A DNA stretch of 64,000 nucleotides from Apostichopus japonicus (Eukaryota > Echinodermata > Holothuroidea > Aspidochirotida > Stichopodidae), in NCBI RefSeq assembly GCF_037975245.1, contig NC_092564.1, positions 9,151,984 to 9,215,983 of the forward strand. The letters run 5' to 3'. Below, in pieces: positions 39,194 through 54,100 of this stretch (within the stretch, counting starts at the first letter, position 1; every line of letters begins with the position of its first letter). Both the position numbers and the translations under genes were made by a program. A model generated the notes under the pieces. The model was not told where the DNA came from, did not search any database, and worked only from the letters and a program-made list of their open reading frames with translations.

Positions 39194-42100
39194 ATGTTCG
39201 CCGGCAGCAATATGGATTTTATGAAAACTTCTCACCATTACTTTAGTATTACTTTATTAGATTACCATAACTCGTTAGTAAGACGAAGGTCTCATTTAGG
39301 CAATGTAGCAACTGCTGCGGTATGCCTAGTTCTGTACACTGAACACCTCCAACTTTCAAAGTAAGTTCTACTAGCCTAGGCCCTACTCAATAGTCCCTCA
39401 CTAACCTAACTTACTCAGGCTTAGTTAGATCAAGCACAAGGCCCCAACTTAGCTTATTCATTAGGATTAGGAATTCTAAGAAGGAGGCCCAGTCTATGGT
39501 GTATGTCCTTGTCCGAATGTCTCAACTTAGTTAGGGTAGGCTTAGTGACTAGGTGAGATGCAGTAAGACAAGCCTAGAGTAACTAACAAAAGTTTGACTT
39601 AATTGGAAAGTTAATATAGATTATTGGCATAGCTGTATGTCAATGCCTAACGTTAGGACTGCCTCATAGGGCCAAGTTGATTAAGTGTAGTGTTACTTAA
39701 ACCATGGAGCTAAGTTATAGCTCCATGCTTAAACTGCCTCTATCCTAACTTGAAAAAGACCTGTGATTTATGAGCAAGTCTTACATGCTCTTTCTAGTCC
39801 TAGTTGCACTTGCTTGGCCTAACTAAGGTAATAATAGTGGGCCTAGACTACTTAGTTTAGAAGAGGCCTATTCAAGCTAAGCTCCTAAAATGAGTAACCT
39901 AATTATAAGGCCTATGTTACATAGGTGTATAACTAAGTAATAGGCAGTACAGATGGTGATGGGAACAAGTATCGGGGGGACTATAAATTGCTACCTGGTC
40001 CAAGCCGTTACTACCTGGTCCGGAAATTTGAAAAATCATTTACATCGTTCTTCACTTTCAGTTACATTTTTATTCGAATTAACAATACCTGAAAGAGGAA
40101 AATAATCATGTGTATTCTTGTTACTTGCATCATTTTGGTGATATTCCTTTATATTTTGTTGAGTTCAAATGTAAAACTTGGTGAATTGTTATCACTGTTT
40201 ATTACTAAAAAGTTTTGATCTACTCTGTTTATTTTGACATGTGCACACTGTACTGCATAGCCTAAGCAATCTTTCCGCATTGCATACGTTCAAAGCAACA
40301 AAACTTCACCTTGTTGTACTCTTGAGCGGTTCATAAGTTGTCCAATCCCGTGTTGAGCTTAGTGGAACAGCCCCAAAAAAGTTCAACAGAATTTTTCCAT
40401 AGAATCAAACAACATGTGTCCATAATTACACATCAGACTTCAACATTAAACAAAGAGGGTTGATTGATGTAGTTTCTACAGAATTTCCAACAAATAAAAT
40501 AAATAGCTGGGATCTCCTGGAGCATTAAACTAGTCTTAGTGCACAGCAATGAAAGAACAGGTTTGCAAATATACATTAATCTGTCTCCCATTGCTTACCC
40601 TCTAGCAATCATATGCAAATATACTCGTCAAATGCTTTCAGGATTCTTCAATAACGTAAACCACATTTTGACAAGTAATTTGCTCAGTGGGGCATTGCAC
40701 TGTTAGGCTTAAATAACTGTAGACTTGCACCCTTGCAAGTTACCAAATTTTGGTATAGGTCACTAGAAACATAATTTGGCAGGGGAAAACATTGCATGTG
40801 TTGATCTTACAAAGTGTTTGGATATAGGTAGTAAATATAAATATGCAGTCCTGCCATATAAATCAGTTCATGGGTTAAACTGACTTGAATGAAGGTCTGC
40901 ATAGCCAATATATGTACTTAGCGTTAGGCTTATATGGCCCCTACAGTATAGGCCGAGTTGGGTTTTAGGTTGAATGCATAATAGACATGTACCTGGGGAC
41001 ATACTGAAATTAGCAAACGGGTAACGGAAAGCAAATTTTTGGGCTGTTCCAATCTTTACTACTAGGTTCTATTACCAAGTGTTAGTCTATGGCCTAGCCT
41101 AGGCTACTGGTCGAAGTAACAGCCTAGGCTATGCTCTGCATTCCTGGAGTCAGGTGATCTGCTTTCAAACAATATTCCTGTTATTGCTGACCATTATTCC
41201 AACCAAATATTTTTCATTGTGTCATCTCATGCCAAGTAATAAATACACGTGAAGACTTAGCCTATGTTTACTGTAAGTTTGTTAATGGAATTGTGGTTGA
41301 CCTATGTACAACTATAGGATACACAGTACTCATATCAAGAACAGAAATCTAGGTGTTATATTAAACATTATGTTAACATTACATTTTGTGGTATATACAT
41401 TATACACAAAAGTAATTTTCTAAACAATCACCTCTTAGAAGTAAAAAAACAAATGGCCTTGCCTTCCAGGCAGGGTCTTAGCCAGAAATTTCAAATAGGG
41501 TGTCTCATCTGTTACTGAGTGCTCAGGAGACTATCCATCTGGCGCCGAAGCGCGAAGCCTATAACGGGTGGGGTCCAGGGGCCCGCCTTAGGGCCCCTGG
41601 AAGCCCAGCCCCTATCAATGGTTTATTTGACACAATTGGGGTTAAAAGTATGCTTAGAAAGCTGTGAAAACACCTAAGCTATGATTTTTTGGGGGAATTC
41701 AAACATAAAAAGTGCTATAAAACACTAGGTGCAAAAGTGCACCATGAAAACAGCTTATAGTAATTGATATATTACAATTATATATAGCCTACTGTGTATC
41801 TAATAAGTATGCCTTTATTCTGTTAATGTCATCCATACAGGGATGAGCCTGGGGTAAAAAAAATCACTGAACTTTGTAGGTGATACTATACTAACGCCGT
41901 TGGCGTCAGTCAGCTTGCAGCGCGACACAGTTATAGGTGGGGTCCATGGGCATGCCTTAGGGCCTGTGGTAGGGTCCATGGGCAACGCCCCGGTTGGGGT
42001 ACAGGGGTCCAAGCCCCCAGAAGCTCTGAGAAATTCGGTTTAAAGACAACATTTTGGTGCCTATTTTATAAAGATTTTTAAATTGATTAAAACACTCAAA

Positions 42101-45100
42101 AGCAAAGTTTCACGCCAAAATATGCACACTGAAGCCACATGCCTAGCCTGTCGTTTTCACCCTACTTGATTCTTTCAATCATGGCGACCCATACTTAAAA
42201 TGTTACTGTTCATAAAATGTACACAATAGTCTGCTTTAATCTGGAATAATATACAGCAGCTACAGCACTACACTTCTCCTCAATTGTCACTTTTCTAATG
42301 ATACTAAAAAAATTGAAAATCATGGGAAATTTATGAAAATATCGTTGCAATAATGTTGGGAACGTTATGAAAATCCAGAGAAAAATTTGCGGTATAAGCT
42401 CCAGTTTGCGTGTGCTACAGTGTGTTAGGATAATAGTTTTTATCCCTCTGCAGGTTGGATATGCATCGATTCGGTAATGAAAAACATGCGAATGACGGAT
42501 CAAATGATACAGTAACGCTGTTGTTAGAAATTAACGGAAATTGAGAGATGTAAATTTCGGAGGTAGAAAAGAAATCAAGGAAATCCACGAAAAAAGTTCA
42601 TGTCTTCATATATTACCATGGACGGTAACAATCATACTCAACCCTTTTTCATTCCCCATTGAATGTGGTCACCAGGAGAAATTCTGTGGCGACTATATCT
42701 ATATTTTTTTCCAAATTCTGGTGGCCCAGAATGAAAATGTGATCGCCACTTCGATATGCTAAATATTAGTACAAAAAAAAGGCCTAGGCTCAACATCGAG
42801 TAGCACTACTGTCACGGTACTGACTACTAACGTTGAACTTTGAAGCTAGTAGTTAGTACTGATGTCAGTGGCTCGTAGTACATTTTGATTTTAAAATAAT
42901 AGGCTAATGTATATTATTTTCTAACAAAATGGGTACGGTGAAAAATATCTTACTTTATGTTTACATGTTCAAATACGTAGGTGTAAGATAAGGTATAAAA
43001 CCTGCCTCAATAATTTCTATTTGCTTTTGTTTCTTTCATTAACTTGTTAATTACTGTACTTCATATAATTAACATTACTACTAGCTCACACTGCCGCCGC
43101 TGATTATGCTTGCTCTCCACGTCTATTGGATCAGACCATATAAATATCCAATTTAGCTCTTAAACAGTTACTACTAGTACTACTATCTTATATGCAGGCC
43201 CAGGGTTCGCATTAGCCACTAGATTGCGCGATTCGCGTAATTTGATCGCATTTGGAATAAACGATTAGAAAAAAAGCCACTTGCGCTGATTATTGTTTTG
43301 TTATCCCGTCTATAACCCATAAGCATCTCGTAAAATTCCTTGTCATCCTCTCCTTTTATGAAATAAACGATTGAATCAATCATTTCTTCCACATGGTAGC
43401 CTAACACCACACTAAGTCAATGGAAATCTAGCTAAGCCTAACCATCTGTTTCTTCGCTGAATTTGTGACGCAGTTATAAGATATCCATGGAATACTTTCA
43501 TTATTGCCGTTACGTTCGACAACTTCGACCACATGGTTGCCTAACATCACACTAAGTCAATGGGGGTAATCTAGCCTAGCCGTCTGTTTATTAGCTGAAA
43601 TTGTGACGCAGTTATAAGATATCAATGGAATACTTTCGTTATTGCTGTTATCTTCGACCACATGGTAGCCTTACACCACACTAACGTGGTCAATGGGAAA
43701 TCTGCCTAACCATCGGTTTGCAAAAAAAATCACACTGTGCGTAGGATTCGGGTAATAAATTAGGAACCGGGATGTACCGCGTCGGGCGGGTACCTTCGTT
43801 ATTTTTGTAAAGTATTGGTGAAATTTTCAGTTGCCAAAACCGATCGCCACAGTATTATAGGTCTGGCGACTATCGTTAATTTTGCCAGAAATTATCATCC
43901 CCAGCCCGAGAATGGTCATCGCCAATGCGACCGTAATGAAAAAAGGGTTGATATTCATACTAACTACGAAGCAAGATGGCTTGTGTTGCATACATCCTAT
44001 TGTATTGCCTTGACAAATGATTTCTCGAACCCGCGCAATATCACATTAATATAAATTAATCGGAAATTTCGCGCCATTTTGAAACTAGACAGACTGCATG
44101 GTCGTTACTACGACGCAAAACTTTTCCCTCCTGCCTTTTCAGGTATATAAGGAAAACATCGCAGGAGCTGTCAATATTAGCTCACACCACAGTGTTTTGA
44201 CTCTTTCCACAGTACCGTGATACACAACACCTAGCTTGGAAAGAATAAATACAAATACACGGGTGTGCGAAAATGATCACACGACGAAACGATTTTTTCT
44301 TAGCTAGCTAAGTGGTTGGCTATTGAGTGTAGGTTTTTATATTGTGTTGTTGACTGGACATAGCATAACGAAAGGATCGACTGTCAGGGTTTTTTCAGTG
44401 ATTATTTCACAGTGTTGTGTCATCATTTTAAACGTGCGGCGCCCGTTGACTGAGCAGTACATACAAATAACTAATAGTTACAGAGCCATTTATTGGTGTC
44501 TCAAAAGCTGTCCCACTCAAATTCGGCCGTCTTTCATTTCGATCTAGCCGTCTCAAAGACGGCGAGACGCATTGCTAGCTAAGACCCTGCTTCCAGGGCA
44601 AGATAACGAAGCACGGAAAATGCAAAAGCTATAACTGGCAATAAAGATGGTGGTGGTAAAGCATTTATTACAGTTAACGTACATGAACATATTCCACTTA
44701 ACCACCAATGAACTACATTCCATGTGAATGCTAGTTATATAGTGTTTCTCTCTGGAATAAGTCTGCTGCTGTTAGTGTATATGTATACATGTATGCAAAT
44801 GAATTCCTGGCAAATGTGAAATTAAGATTTTGAGGTCAAGGAGCCACTTTTCAGGTCACAAGCTTTTTGGTAGACCTAGGAGCCTCTTTTCAGAAACCAG
44901 GAGCCTGTTTATAGTTTAAAGGAAAAACGCGACATATATAGGTTATATCATGAATATTTAGGGTCGGGCCGGACTGTCAAGATCTCCCACAAGAAAGGCC
45001 GCTGAAAACCTGTCACGTATGAGAACCCGTGACCGACAACTACTTGGCATGTGGCGAGTGTGACTTAAGTTCTATTTGCCCCAATTACACATAATTCAAT

Positions 45101-48100
45101 CGCCACTCATAATGCTAGTTTTATTCACTGTCATTGTAGTACAAACATTTCTTTACAACTAAACGCTAGGTATAATACATTTACTGTGGCTGCACAATGC
45201 ACACTGAAAAGTGGTATTTCTGTGCAATACGAGATTTATACTTCCATCTCCTAAAAGAAAGTGATGAATGACGTGCATTAAACATGTTACAGAATCATTG
45301 AATTATTCTGTGAGAATAAAGCCCTTGTAGTTGCTGTCAATGTACTTAAACCAGTTCCTGCTTAATAAAAGGTTTTGTCACTTTTTTGTTACATTTCTTA
45401 CTAAAGTTTCGTTTGGTTAAAAATGTAAACTTTTGATTGAATTTGGTATATGGTAACTCAAAATAGCACATGATGGGTTAACTTCATATTAGTATGTGGA
45501 TTTTGTTGAGTGCAAGAACCCTGTTCTTTTCTGTGAAGTTCAAAGGTCATTTGAGGTCAACAGACCAAAGTCTGAAAACATTGTAAACACGGTAACTCAA
45601 GTATACCTTGTCCTGACCTTGTCTTTGTTGAACTTGATACTTTGCATGTAGATCCAATTTGGTGAGTACAAGAACCCTATTGAAATTGATAGAGATCAAA
45701 AGTCATGTGAGGTCAACATTAGTCAAATTCTGAAACCTGGTAAACACACTATCTCTAAAAGTACATCTATCCCTCAATAGCATAGCTTAGATTTACTTCA
45801 TATTTGAAATGTGGATCTACCTTCTTGAGTACAAGAAATCTAGTGTTTTCTGTAGAGGTCAAAGGTCACTTGAAGTCAACATTTTAAAGTCTGATATGTT
45901 TGTAAACTCTCTAACTAAGAAATTGAAGCTTGGATTTACTTCAAACTTTATATGTACATCCACGTTATTGAGTAGAAGAAACTTGTTTTCTACTGGTGTC
46001 ATCTGTCATTTGAGATGAACCAAGGTCTCTAACTCAAAAAGCAAAGCTTGGATTTACTTACACACATGGTATGTGGATCCACCTCATTGAGTACAAGATC
46101 CCCACTAATGTTCTCATGGGAGGTCAAAGGCCATTGGATGTCAAAGTCTGAAAACTTTGTAAGGAAAGTTAAAAGGATTGATGATTTTCACACTTGTTAT
46201 GTGGGATCCACCTTATGAAGTAAGAGAATTGTCTGTTGACAGCTTTCATTAAATGTTCCCATACAAAAAATGTAAAATATGTCAAGCAATCACTAAGCCT
46301 ACTGGCTTTCTGGTTATCGTTAGGTGTGCTAGATCCTTTCAACAACCATGCAAAGTTCCAGTAAATGCAATCACCACATCTTTGTGGCAAGAAACTGCTA
46401 CAAACTAGATGCAGAGCAACTTTTCAATGGTTGTCCAATCATCGGAGACAACCAAATTTCTTTTCGACTTGTTCACATTAAATTCAGATTGCATTCTAAC
46501 TAAATATCCCAAAAAGGTAAATGATAAATTGGTTTAGCCTTCTGTCACTGGAGATACTGAAATAGGAGCAAAATGTAGCCGTAAGAATATGACCCAACCA
46601 AAGAAGTTTACTGGCCGCAAGCTGGGGTTCCTTTAACCAAACCTACATCTCTTCTATTAATGGCTCAAAGTGGGGTGTTCTATTCACCAAACTTGCATAT
46701 CTCTCCTACATTGTACATATTGGTCATTCTTTGCAGTTGCTTTTGTACTTTTTGATCAGATAGCCCAATTAGCAGTTCTGACACATAAAATGTAATAACT
46801 GGTTGTCTGTGGGGGTCCCAGGAATATACGTTAAAAATATGCCCAGAATGGTGGTACATTTTGTTCAGAACATTGCAGATTAATATTTGGACTAGATTTA
46901 AGTATAAAACCATGGTAATTTGTTTAAAACCAAGGTTGACGGGTTTTGAGCACGACAAATAAACATAGTACATTGTGTTGTGTAGATATGTTGGGTATAC
47001 TTACCTGTCTATTAATAGGCCTTTGTCTGCATGTGTTTTCTGATAATCAGCAAAGTTCTCTCACTGTTTAAACTACTAAATTGTGTGAAGTTCAAGGCCT
47101 GGAACCTTGTAGAAAGAAATCTTGAAGAGGTGTAAATGCACAAGCTGTCACCTATAAATTCGGGACACAAAAAGGCATGTGTTTGCTTTTGTGCTCTCGC
47201 AGGATACATCCAGCAGCCGTGAATGCCGGTTTTCAACGATCACTGTATATGGAATCATAGATTGACCCATCCAATTAGCATCTATATGGTATACAACAGG
47301 GTTGTCCAACCTTTTGCAGAGGAGGGCCGCATGGAATGATTATGATGAAGGAGGGGGCCGCATGAACCCTACGCTCGATTTTTCGATTTTCGCCCGAAGC
47401 CCAAGGCAACAAGATATGAGCACTGCGCGCGGAGCGCACTGATTTATTTTCCTTCCTGATAAAACATGAATAAAGTCCAGCCGCCCCCCCCCCCCTCCGC
47501 TGAGAGAGTGTCACACAAACTGACCTGTATGCAGTTTTTGGACCCAGAAGGTTCGAATGATTGATTATATAGCTTAAAATTGTTATCAATAAATCTGCTC
47601 ACTAACATTTCGCACCGTAGAGCATCTCTGGCGGGCCGGACTGTGGCCCGCGGGCCGTAGGTTGGACAACCCTGGTATACAATCTTTATATTTACACTGT
47701 AAAGTGACCAATACGTGGTTCTTTGATGGCATTTGAAGGTAGACATGTTAAGTCATAGAGTTTTTAAGTTAGTGTTGGTTAAACATGTATACTGGAGCAT
47801 GCAGGACTATTTCTCCAAACTGTCATGTCATTTAACTTATCGTATTTATCACTAAAACACAACAATGCACAGTTCAATAAGATCCGAACATTGTTTATCA
47901 CAATAACGATCAGAAACATACTTTCCAGTGATAGTAATTTAAGTGTACTTTGCAAATATGTTTAATTTGCAAGAAAATTTTAAAGGATTTACCAATCATG
48001 TCTCAAATATTCTCAAAAATTTAAAGGGTTACAAGGTAGAGGTACCACAAGCAGAAAATGGTTCTTCAATTCCTTTCTGTTTCTGCATCTCACAGAAAAC

Positions 48101-51100
48101 ACTTTTTCACAAATCCTCAAAAGTTCTGTAAGTCTGGTGTGCATATACTGTGCACAGACGAACATGTTTTATATTTTTGTTATGGGTGTGGTCTTCAGTA
48201 CTGGTTGCAGTGCCACAGAAATGACATTGGTAAATACATACCCTGGTGCATACCCAAGAAAACTAACACAGAGGAATTACCATTCCTGGTGGAGTAATCT
48301 ACTCGACTTTACAATCAGACTTTATGTAGGCAGTCAGTATAACTTAGTGTTACTTTGAAGATAGTTACTGCCATATAGATGCCCTGAATTTAAAGGGATT
48401 TGATTAAATCTCACAAGATAATGGTTTTATGAGTTGTTTCCACACTTTGATTCACCTATTCCTTCACTTCATTATATGAGCATTAAACAATCAAACTTTG
48501 TCCACTACCATCTGAGATTTGAAAATTGCTTGCCTTTTACTACTGTATGTCGGTTTTCATCGTAGCTGACAAGTGTTCGAGCACTGGAAGCAGCAGCTCT
48601 AGTTGAGGCTAAAATACTAGTGCACTTAGCCACTGTAATAAACTAATGAAGGAAATTGTTGACATAGGCTAGCTTTGACAGGAAAGAAACAGTTGTTAGG
48701 CTGTAGACACTTGCATGGGAACACAATTACCTGTACTTGTGGCAATTTATGTCAATTTTCTCGTACAACGGGAAATCCTGTGTTAGGCAGTTTTGTAAGG
48801 TCGATAGGAAATATTATAGATTTTGGTCTGGTGCTGGCAGCCTGCTTTTTGTAGGTGAAATTACCATGGCTCAAAACACATGCCTATGAAAAGCACTCGT
48901 TCAAAGGGTTATAATCTGATAGGCATTAGCTACTGTACCAATCTACCAGATAGAAATACTGCATTGTTTTGGAGCAAATTTCCAAGGAAAGGTTTACTGT
49001 TTGCAATTAGTGCAGATGTAGAACTTGTCGCATCTTGTGCAATACAGTAGGTATTTGCTGAAAAGCATATTAAATGAATAATACTAGATAAAAGATGTAA
49101 AGAGACATATTAATAGATCTGGTGCAAATGGTACATAAAGTGAATGGTGAGGAAAGGGCAGTTTCATCAGTATATTACTTTTGAATGCTCATATTTTGCA
49201 ATTTTCTACTAAAACACAAATTTTGTACCTTATGATATGGCACCTGGAGAACCATACAGCAATCTGCTTTTCCTAGCTGTTGATATTGAAGCTGCATTTT
49301 GACTTTGTCACCCTCCCTCGCACAAATAGTGATTAAAATACAGGTATACCTATGGAAACAAACTTTTACCTTCATTCCCCATAATCCCTGTACAAAGAAT
49401 GAACTGAAGCAAAAACATTTTTGCAACTAGAAGGACTGTTCTGTAGGTTTCCCCAATAGATGGTTGCATTTAAATCTTTGAACTCAAAATGTTCTGCGTT
49501 AGATTTGTAAGCAGTAATTTGCATATTAAAGTTGATCTATATTTCAATGTTTCCAAATGTGTGTGAGGGTTGCATGGCTTGATCAAAGTGACACAAATTT
49601 ACCAAAATTCAAGACTGGCAGCTCTACTTAAAAGTGAATGCTTATGCACTACTTGTGTCCATGTATGTTTGTATGTATGTATCTGACAAGCCTTTAGAGA
49701 ATCAATAGGATTTAACACAGATGTGGCATGTGGATGCCTCATGTTGCTTGCAAGAACAATGTTTTTGGTGTAGGTCAAATTTCAAGTGAGGTCAGCTTAG
49801 GTTAGTTAAGAGTGGAAATGTTCTAAAACCTTTCATCTCTAGAATGAAAGTGTAACACTGGTACAAACTTTCAGTTTTGTTGGAGCTTGCAGGTCAATTG
49901 AGGTCAAGCCCTGGCAAGTTGTTTAGTCAGCATGATTGTTGACATGTATGAGAAATCTGACCCAATTGTGGTAGATCTCCGTTTCTCTTCATTCAGGGAA
50001 TTACATACATGATGGCATGAGCTACTACAGTACAGTAAGTGCATGATAAACTGAAAGTCTCAAAAAGAACTTAATTGTTCCACTTGTTTCAACTCTGTAT
50101 TTTAGTTTCAATTTGATTGCTTTTGTATCAGATAAATAGTTTGCATTTAAAACTAACATGGACAACAATAATTGTATATTTGTTGCTATTCAAGCAAATA
50201 GGTGCAAGTGATGGACAGATGGAATGAAAGTTGAAACTTAAAGAGTAGCTTTTGAATATCATATAACTATATCTTACCAATGCAGAAATCAAATTGGCTT
50301 TTAATTCTTTACATTCCAGAATCAGTGTAAAACTGCTCTGTGAAGCAATGATTAATTGGCGCTATGTTTGTAATGGCAAGATTGGGTCTTGGCAGCAAGA
50401 TCCACCACCAGTGCTAGGCTGCGTCCAAGCTTTGGGAAAACTGTTGCCTTCAGATAATAATGGGAGAAGAGCACACTTAGTTGTGAGATGATAATTGAAG
50501 GGGAGCTGTAACTTGCCATTGTTGATAAGTTGCGTTTTCAATACAGATTTGAGATTGTGAGTGACTACAGTAGCTTATAATTTGGTTTGTTTCTTTGTCT
50601 GGGCATGTCAACACATATTCAGATAAAGGGAGGTGAATAGAGACCTGCCACATGACCTAGATAGTTTAGTTTAGTAGAAAAAAGGATCAGGAGGGATACT
50701 CAAGTCCCCATCAAGGACCCTGTAGGAGAGGAAAAAAAGTAACTGAAGACACAAACACTCAGCCCCGATTACAATGCTTAAAGTGCTTGTCCAAAGCATT
50801 CTTAAACCCATTCACACTACAACTTTCTCAGGCAAACCGTTCCACTCATTCACAACGCTATTAGAAAAAAAGTTATGCCAAATATTAATCCTACTTTGTG
50901 ACTATTGGAGTTTAAGACAATGACCTCTGGTACAACTACTATTAGCAAAAGTCGGTAAAGGATAAATTGTCAAAACCATACACAATCTTGAAAACCTGAA
51001 TCAAGTCCCCAGATGCATCATTGCTAAAACAAATGTTGAACATACATGATGGTTTTGCCTCTAGTAAAGTAGAAACAAGTATAAGTACAACAGTATGCTG

Positions 51101-54100
51101 TAGGCTATGATTGGTTGTTGTTTTGTGGGCCCATTTTGCATAACCAACAGTGCCTTGTCAATGTTAATGGTAGAGAGAGTGCTGCATTGTAAAGGTATTG
51201 TGGATCTATTCAGTCTTTTGACTAGTTGCTATAAAAATTGCTAATATTTGCCTTTTTGGAAGTGAACAGTTCTATAGTAGAACATCAACTCACCAGGATT
51301 GGGCAGTGTGCGGGTTGTTTTTGGGAACCGTTACTTTTTATATTCAAGTCCCTCTAAGACCAGCAAAAACCCAGTCAGCTAATTTTGAAAACCTTTAGTC
51401 GATCAAGTGCTAGAGAGCACTCCAATCATTCTTGTTCATTGATAATTTGATTAACACACATGTCTGTGGCTATTTTTGTTGTAATTTGCCTCCTATGCGC
51501 TAAGAGTGTGGACTAACCAATGTCCAAATGCCCACCAGAAGAAGAGAAAAACATTGCCCATTGCTCTAATCTGGTTGTATATTGTCCATTCATTGTCTGT
51601 GCACTCTAGCCAATACCCCCCACCCAGCTTTCCAAGTCAGTAGTGAACTGATTTGCATTGGATGTGTGTAATTGTGTAAAGTGCTATTGTTACTTGACCT
51701 GTTGGGCTTGGTCCTTATCTCAGTAATACACTACTCTTGTGCATTGAAGCCAGCAGAATAAACCAGTTACAAGTTATTGTGTGGTTGTATTGTGTAAGCA
51801 ACTACTGAGATATGCTATTAACTGACTATAGTAGAACCGGTTTTATCAGCTCAGGAAGTCAGTACAGTTGTTGAAGGATACGTGGTATACATATATAGGT
51901 ATGAACAACAGGCAGATTTTTACAATATAGGTGGAGTATACACGTGAAGTTTACCGTTGTACAGTATGTGTGTGTCTTGGTGAACCAGTAGCTGACAGGA
52001 TAGTACTGACACTTGCTATGATGCATTGTCATAAATTTTATCTTTTGAAATAATGAAATGGACGTAATTTTTTTCCTAACATGTATTTAGTTGGTCATAA
52101 GCGAGTTTACTAAATTTATCATTTGGTAATATTTAAGACATAAAAAAAACCCCAAGACCATTGAAAAAGAAGAGATTCTATTTGCACTAAAAGTTGGGTG
52201 TGGCTTTAATATGGACTTGTATCATTGGATTTTCACATGTATTCTACTGCATTCTTTTGGAATTTACATACAAGTGTCTTCCTTTAAAAGTTGATTAATA
52301 AATAAAGGACTTTGTTAAAAAGTATTCAATGTTGGTTCTGACCATAACAATAACAAAGAAAAAAAAATTGAAATTACCGAGATCATTTAAATCATGATTA
52401 AAACCTACAAAAACCCAGTTTTAGTAACTTTTATTAAATTTATAAAGAAAATCCAAGATATTTCAGCTGAAGGTGCTCTGATGATATCATCCATCCTGCT
52501 GTTGCCAGATACCTTAAAAAAATTTGAGAAATTCATCTTTGCAATAAAAAATGCTGTGAGGATGAGGATTTCCCCTACAGATGCAGTAAATTTTCAGCAA
52601 TTTTGCCAATCATTTTCAGCCACCGGTATTTAAGATTAATAGGAACATGAAGAGTTTGCTTTTAACAACAAAGTTGGTGGTGTTTCTTGCCTTCTGTTGT
52701 TTACTTATTCTCAAAACAAAGTTCTTGAGAGTGTGAAACTGGTATTGGTATGTATATAACACAAGCCAGTGGAGCCTTGCATAAGAGCATCACTTAAGAT
52801 TTGTGTATAATTGAATGGGTTTATGGAATACCTGAAGTGTTATAAATGGACTTTGTCTTCAGTTGGCATTTTTAATCGAGTGTTGTGGTCCTTATCTTCA
52901 ACTCTTATCTGGTTTATTTTAGTTTATTAGTTGGCTCCATGTCTCTAAGTCTAACATTAAGCTCACTGTGGTGAAGAGCAGTTAAGATTTTTACTGGTTG
53001 TTAAGACATGTCATCCCCTTTAAAAAAAAACAATATAATTGTAAACAATTGTAAATAATAGTGGGATCAACAGATCTTAGCTATTTGTACATTTGTGTCT
53101 TGGGTAAGATGCATTTCGCTGAAGCCTGAGGTATATATTCAGCAGGCCTCTACAAATACAGTCGCCAACTTGGCATTGGCCAGTAGAATTTAGCTTTGGC
53201 ACTACACTGGACTTTTTGGCGATTTGACTCGTGGAATAGTCAAACCCAATATTAGCAAGACTATTGTTGGGACAGGGTTAAACAAATTTGTATGACTTTC
53301 AAAAGTAATTTCCTACCAGTTCTATAATTCAAGGGCTTTTAGGTTGTCATTAGGCCTAGAACCGTTTGACCACCTCCTACCCCACACATTCAAATACCAT
53401 TTTGGAACAGTTGCAATCATCAAAAATTCAGTTGTAATAATAATTCAATTGGATGCTTTACGGTTGACTGTTGCCTGTATGCTGCCACCATGTAATGTGT
53501 CTTCGAACACTTGGAAGATCAAGTTTATCGCGTTGTAAAGAAAGTTTGGCAAGCTGCCAAGACAGTGAATGGAACGTGGGACTGGGTAAAGGTAATTCTT
53601 TGTTTTCTAGTGATCTCATTTTCTACAGGAATCACTGTAGACCTGTAAACATAATATTATTATAATGCAAACAGGAAAATCACTATTTAATTCTTCTTCA
53701 CTCCATACCTCCCACTTTCCCTTCACCCCCTGATCTGCCTCCCCCTCCCTCTTTCCTTCCTTCCTCCCTTTCCTCATCTTGCATCCTCTCCATACCTCTT
53801 ATCTTTCCCTCTCCCTCCACCTGTGCCTTTTGTCATTCCTGCCTGGTCATCCTTCAATAACTATTCCTACAGTACCTGGCATGGTTTTTTCTGCTATATC
53901 TGTGTGTACAGTGGGAATACAGAGGGCATCATCTACAAGCCACTTTGAAGATGCTTGGTACATTGCAGACTGTTTCATGTGAAACTGAGACTAGGTTGCC
54001 TGTACAGCTTGTCAGAAGTAAATTTATTTCATCTCCAGGAGTAAACTGTTTATTTCATCCTACCCACATTTTCCAATGTGCAGTACTTTCCCCCAATGGC

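Noticed and set aside
46680-46973. 97-codon minus-strand ORF antisense to the Lines-like intron
   Set aside because: No splice sites, motif or neighbouring exon; judged random.
47444-47746. 100-codon ORF and the matching frame at 34742-35023
   Set aside because: Both lie largely in the two hAT MITE copies; the similarity is transposon similarity, not a gene family.
52394-52633. 79-codon plus-strand ORF in the intron before the 53.5-kb exon
   Set aside because: Considered as the missing host exon, but no suitable acceptor/donor pair with fitting phase and the composition is low-complexity.
53471-53665. Alternative frame through the 53.5-kb exon
   Set aside because: The frame VFEHLEDQVYRVV... 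is more protein-like and leaves a phase that continues into the next exon; the other frame does not.
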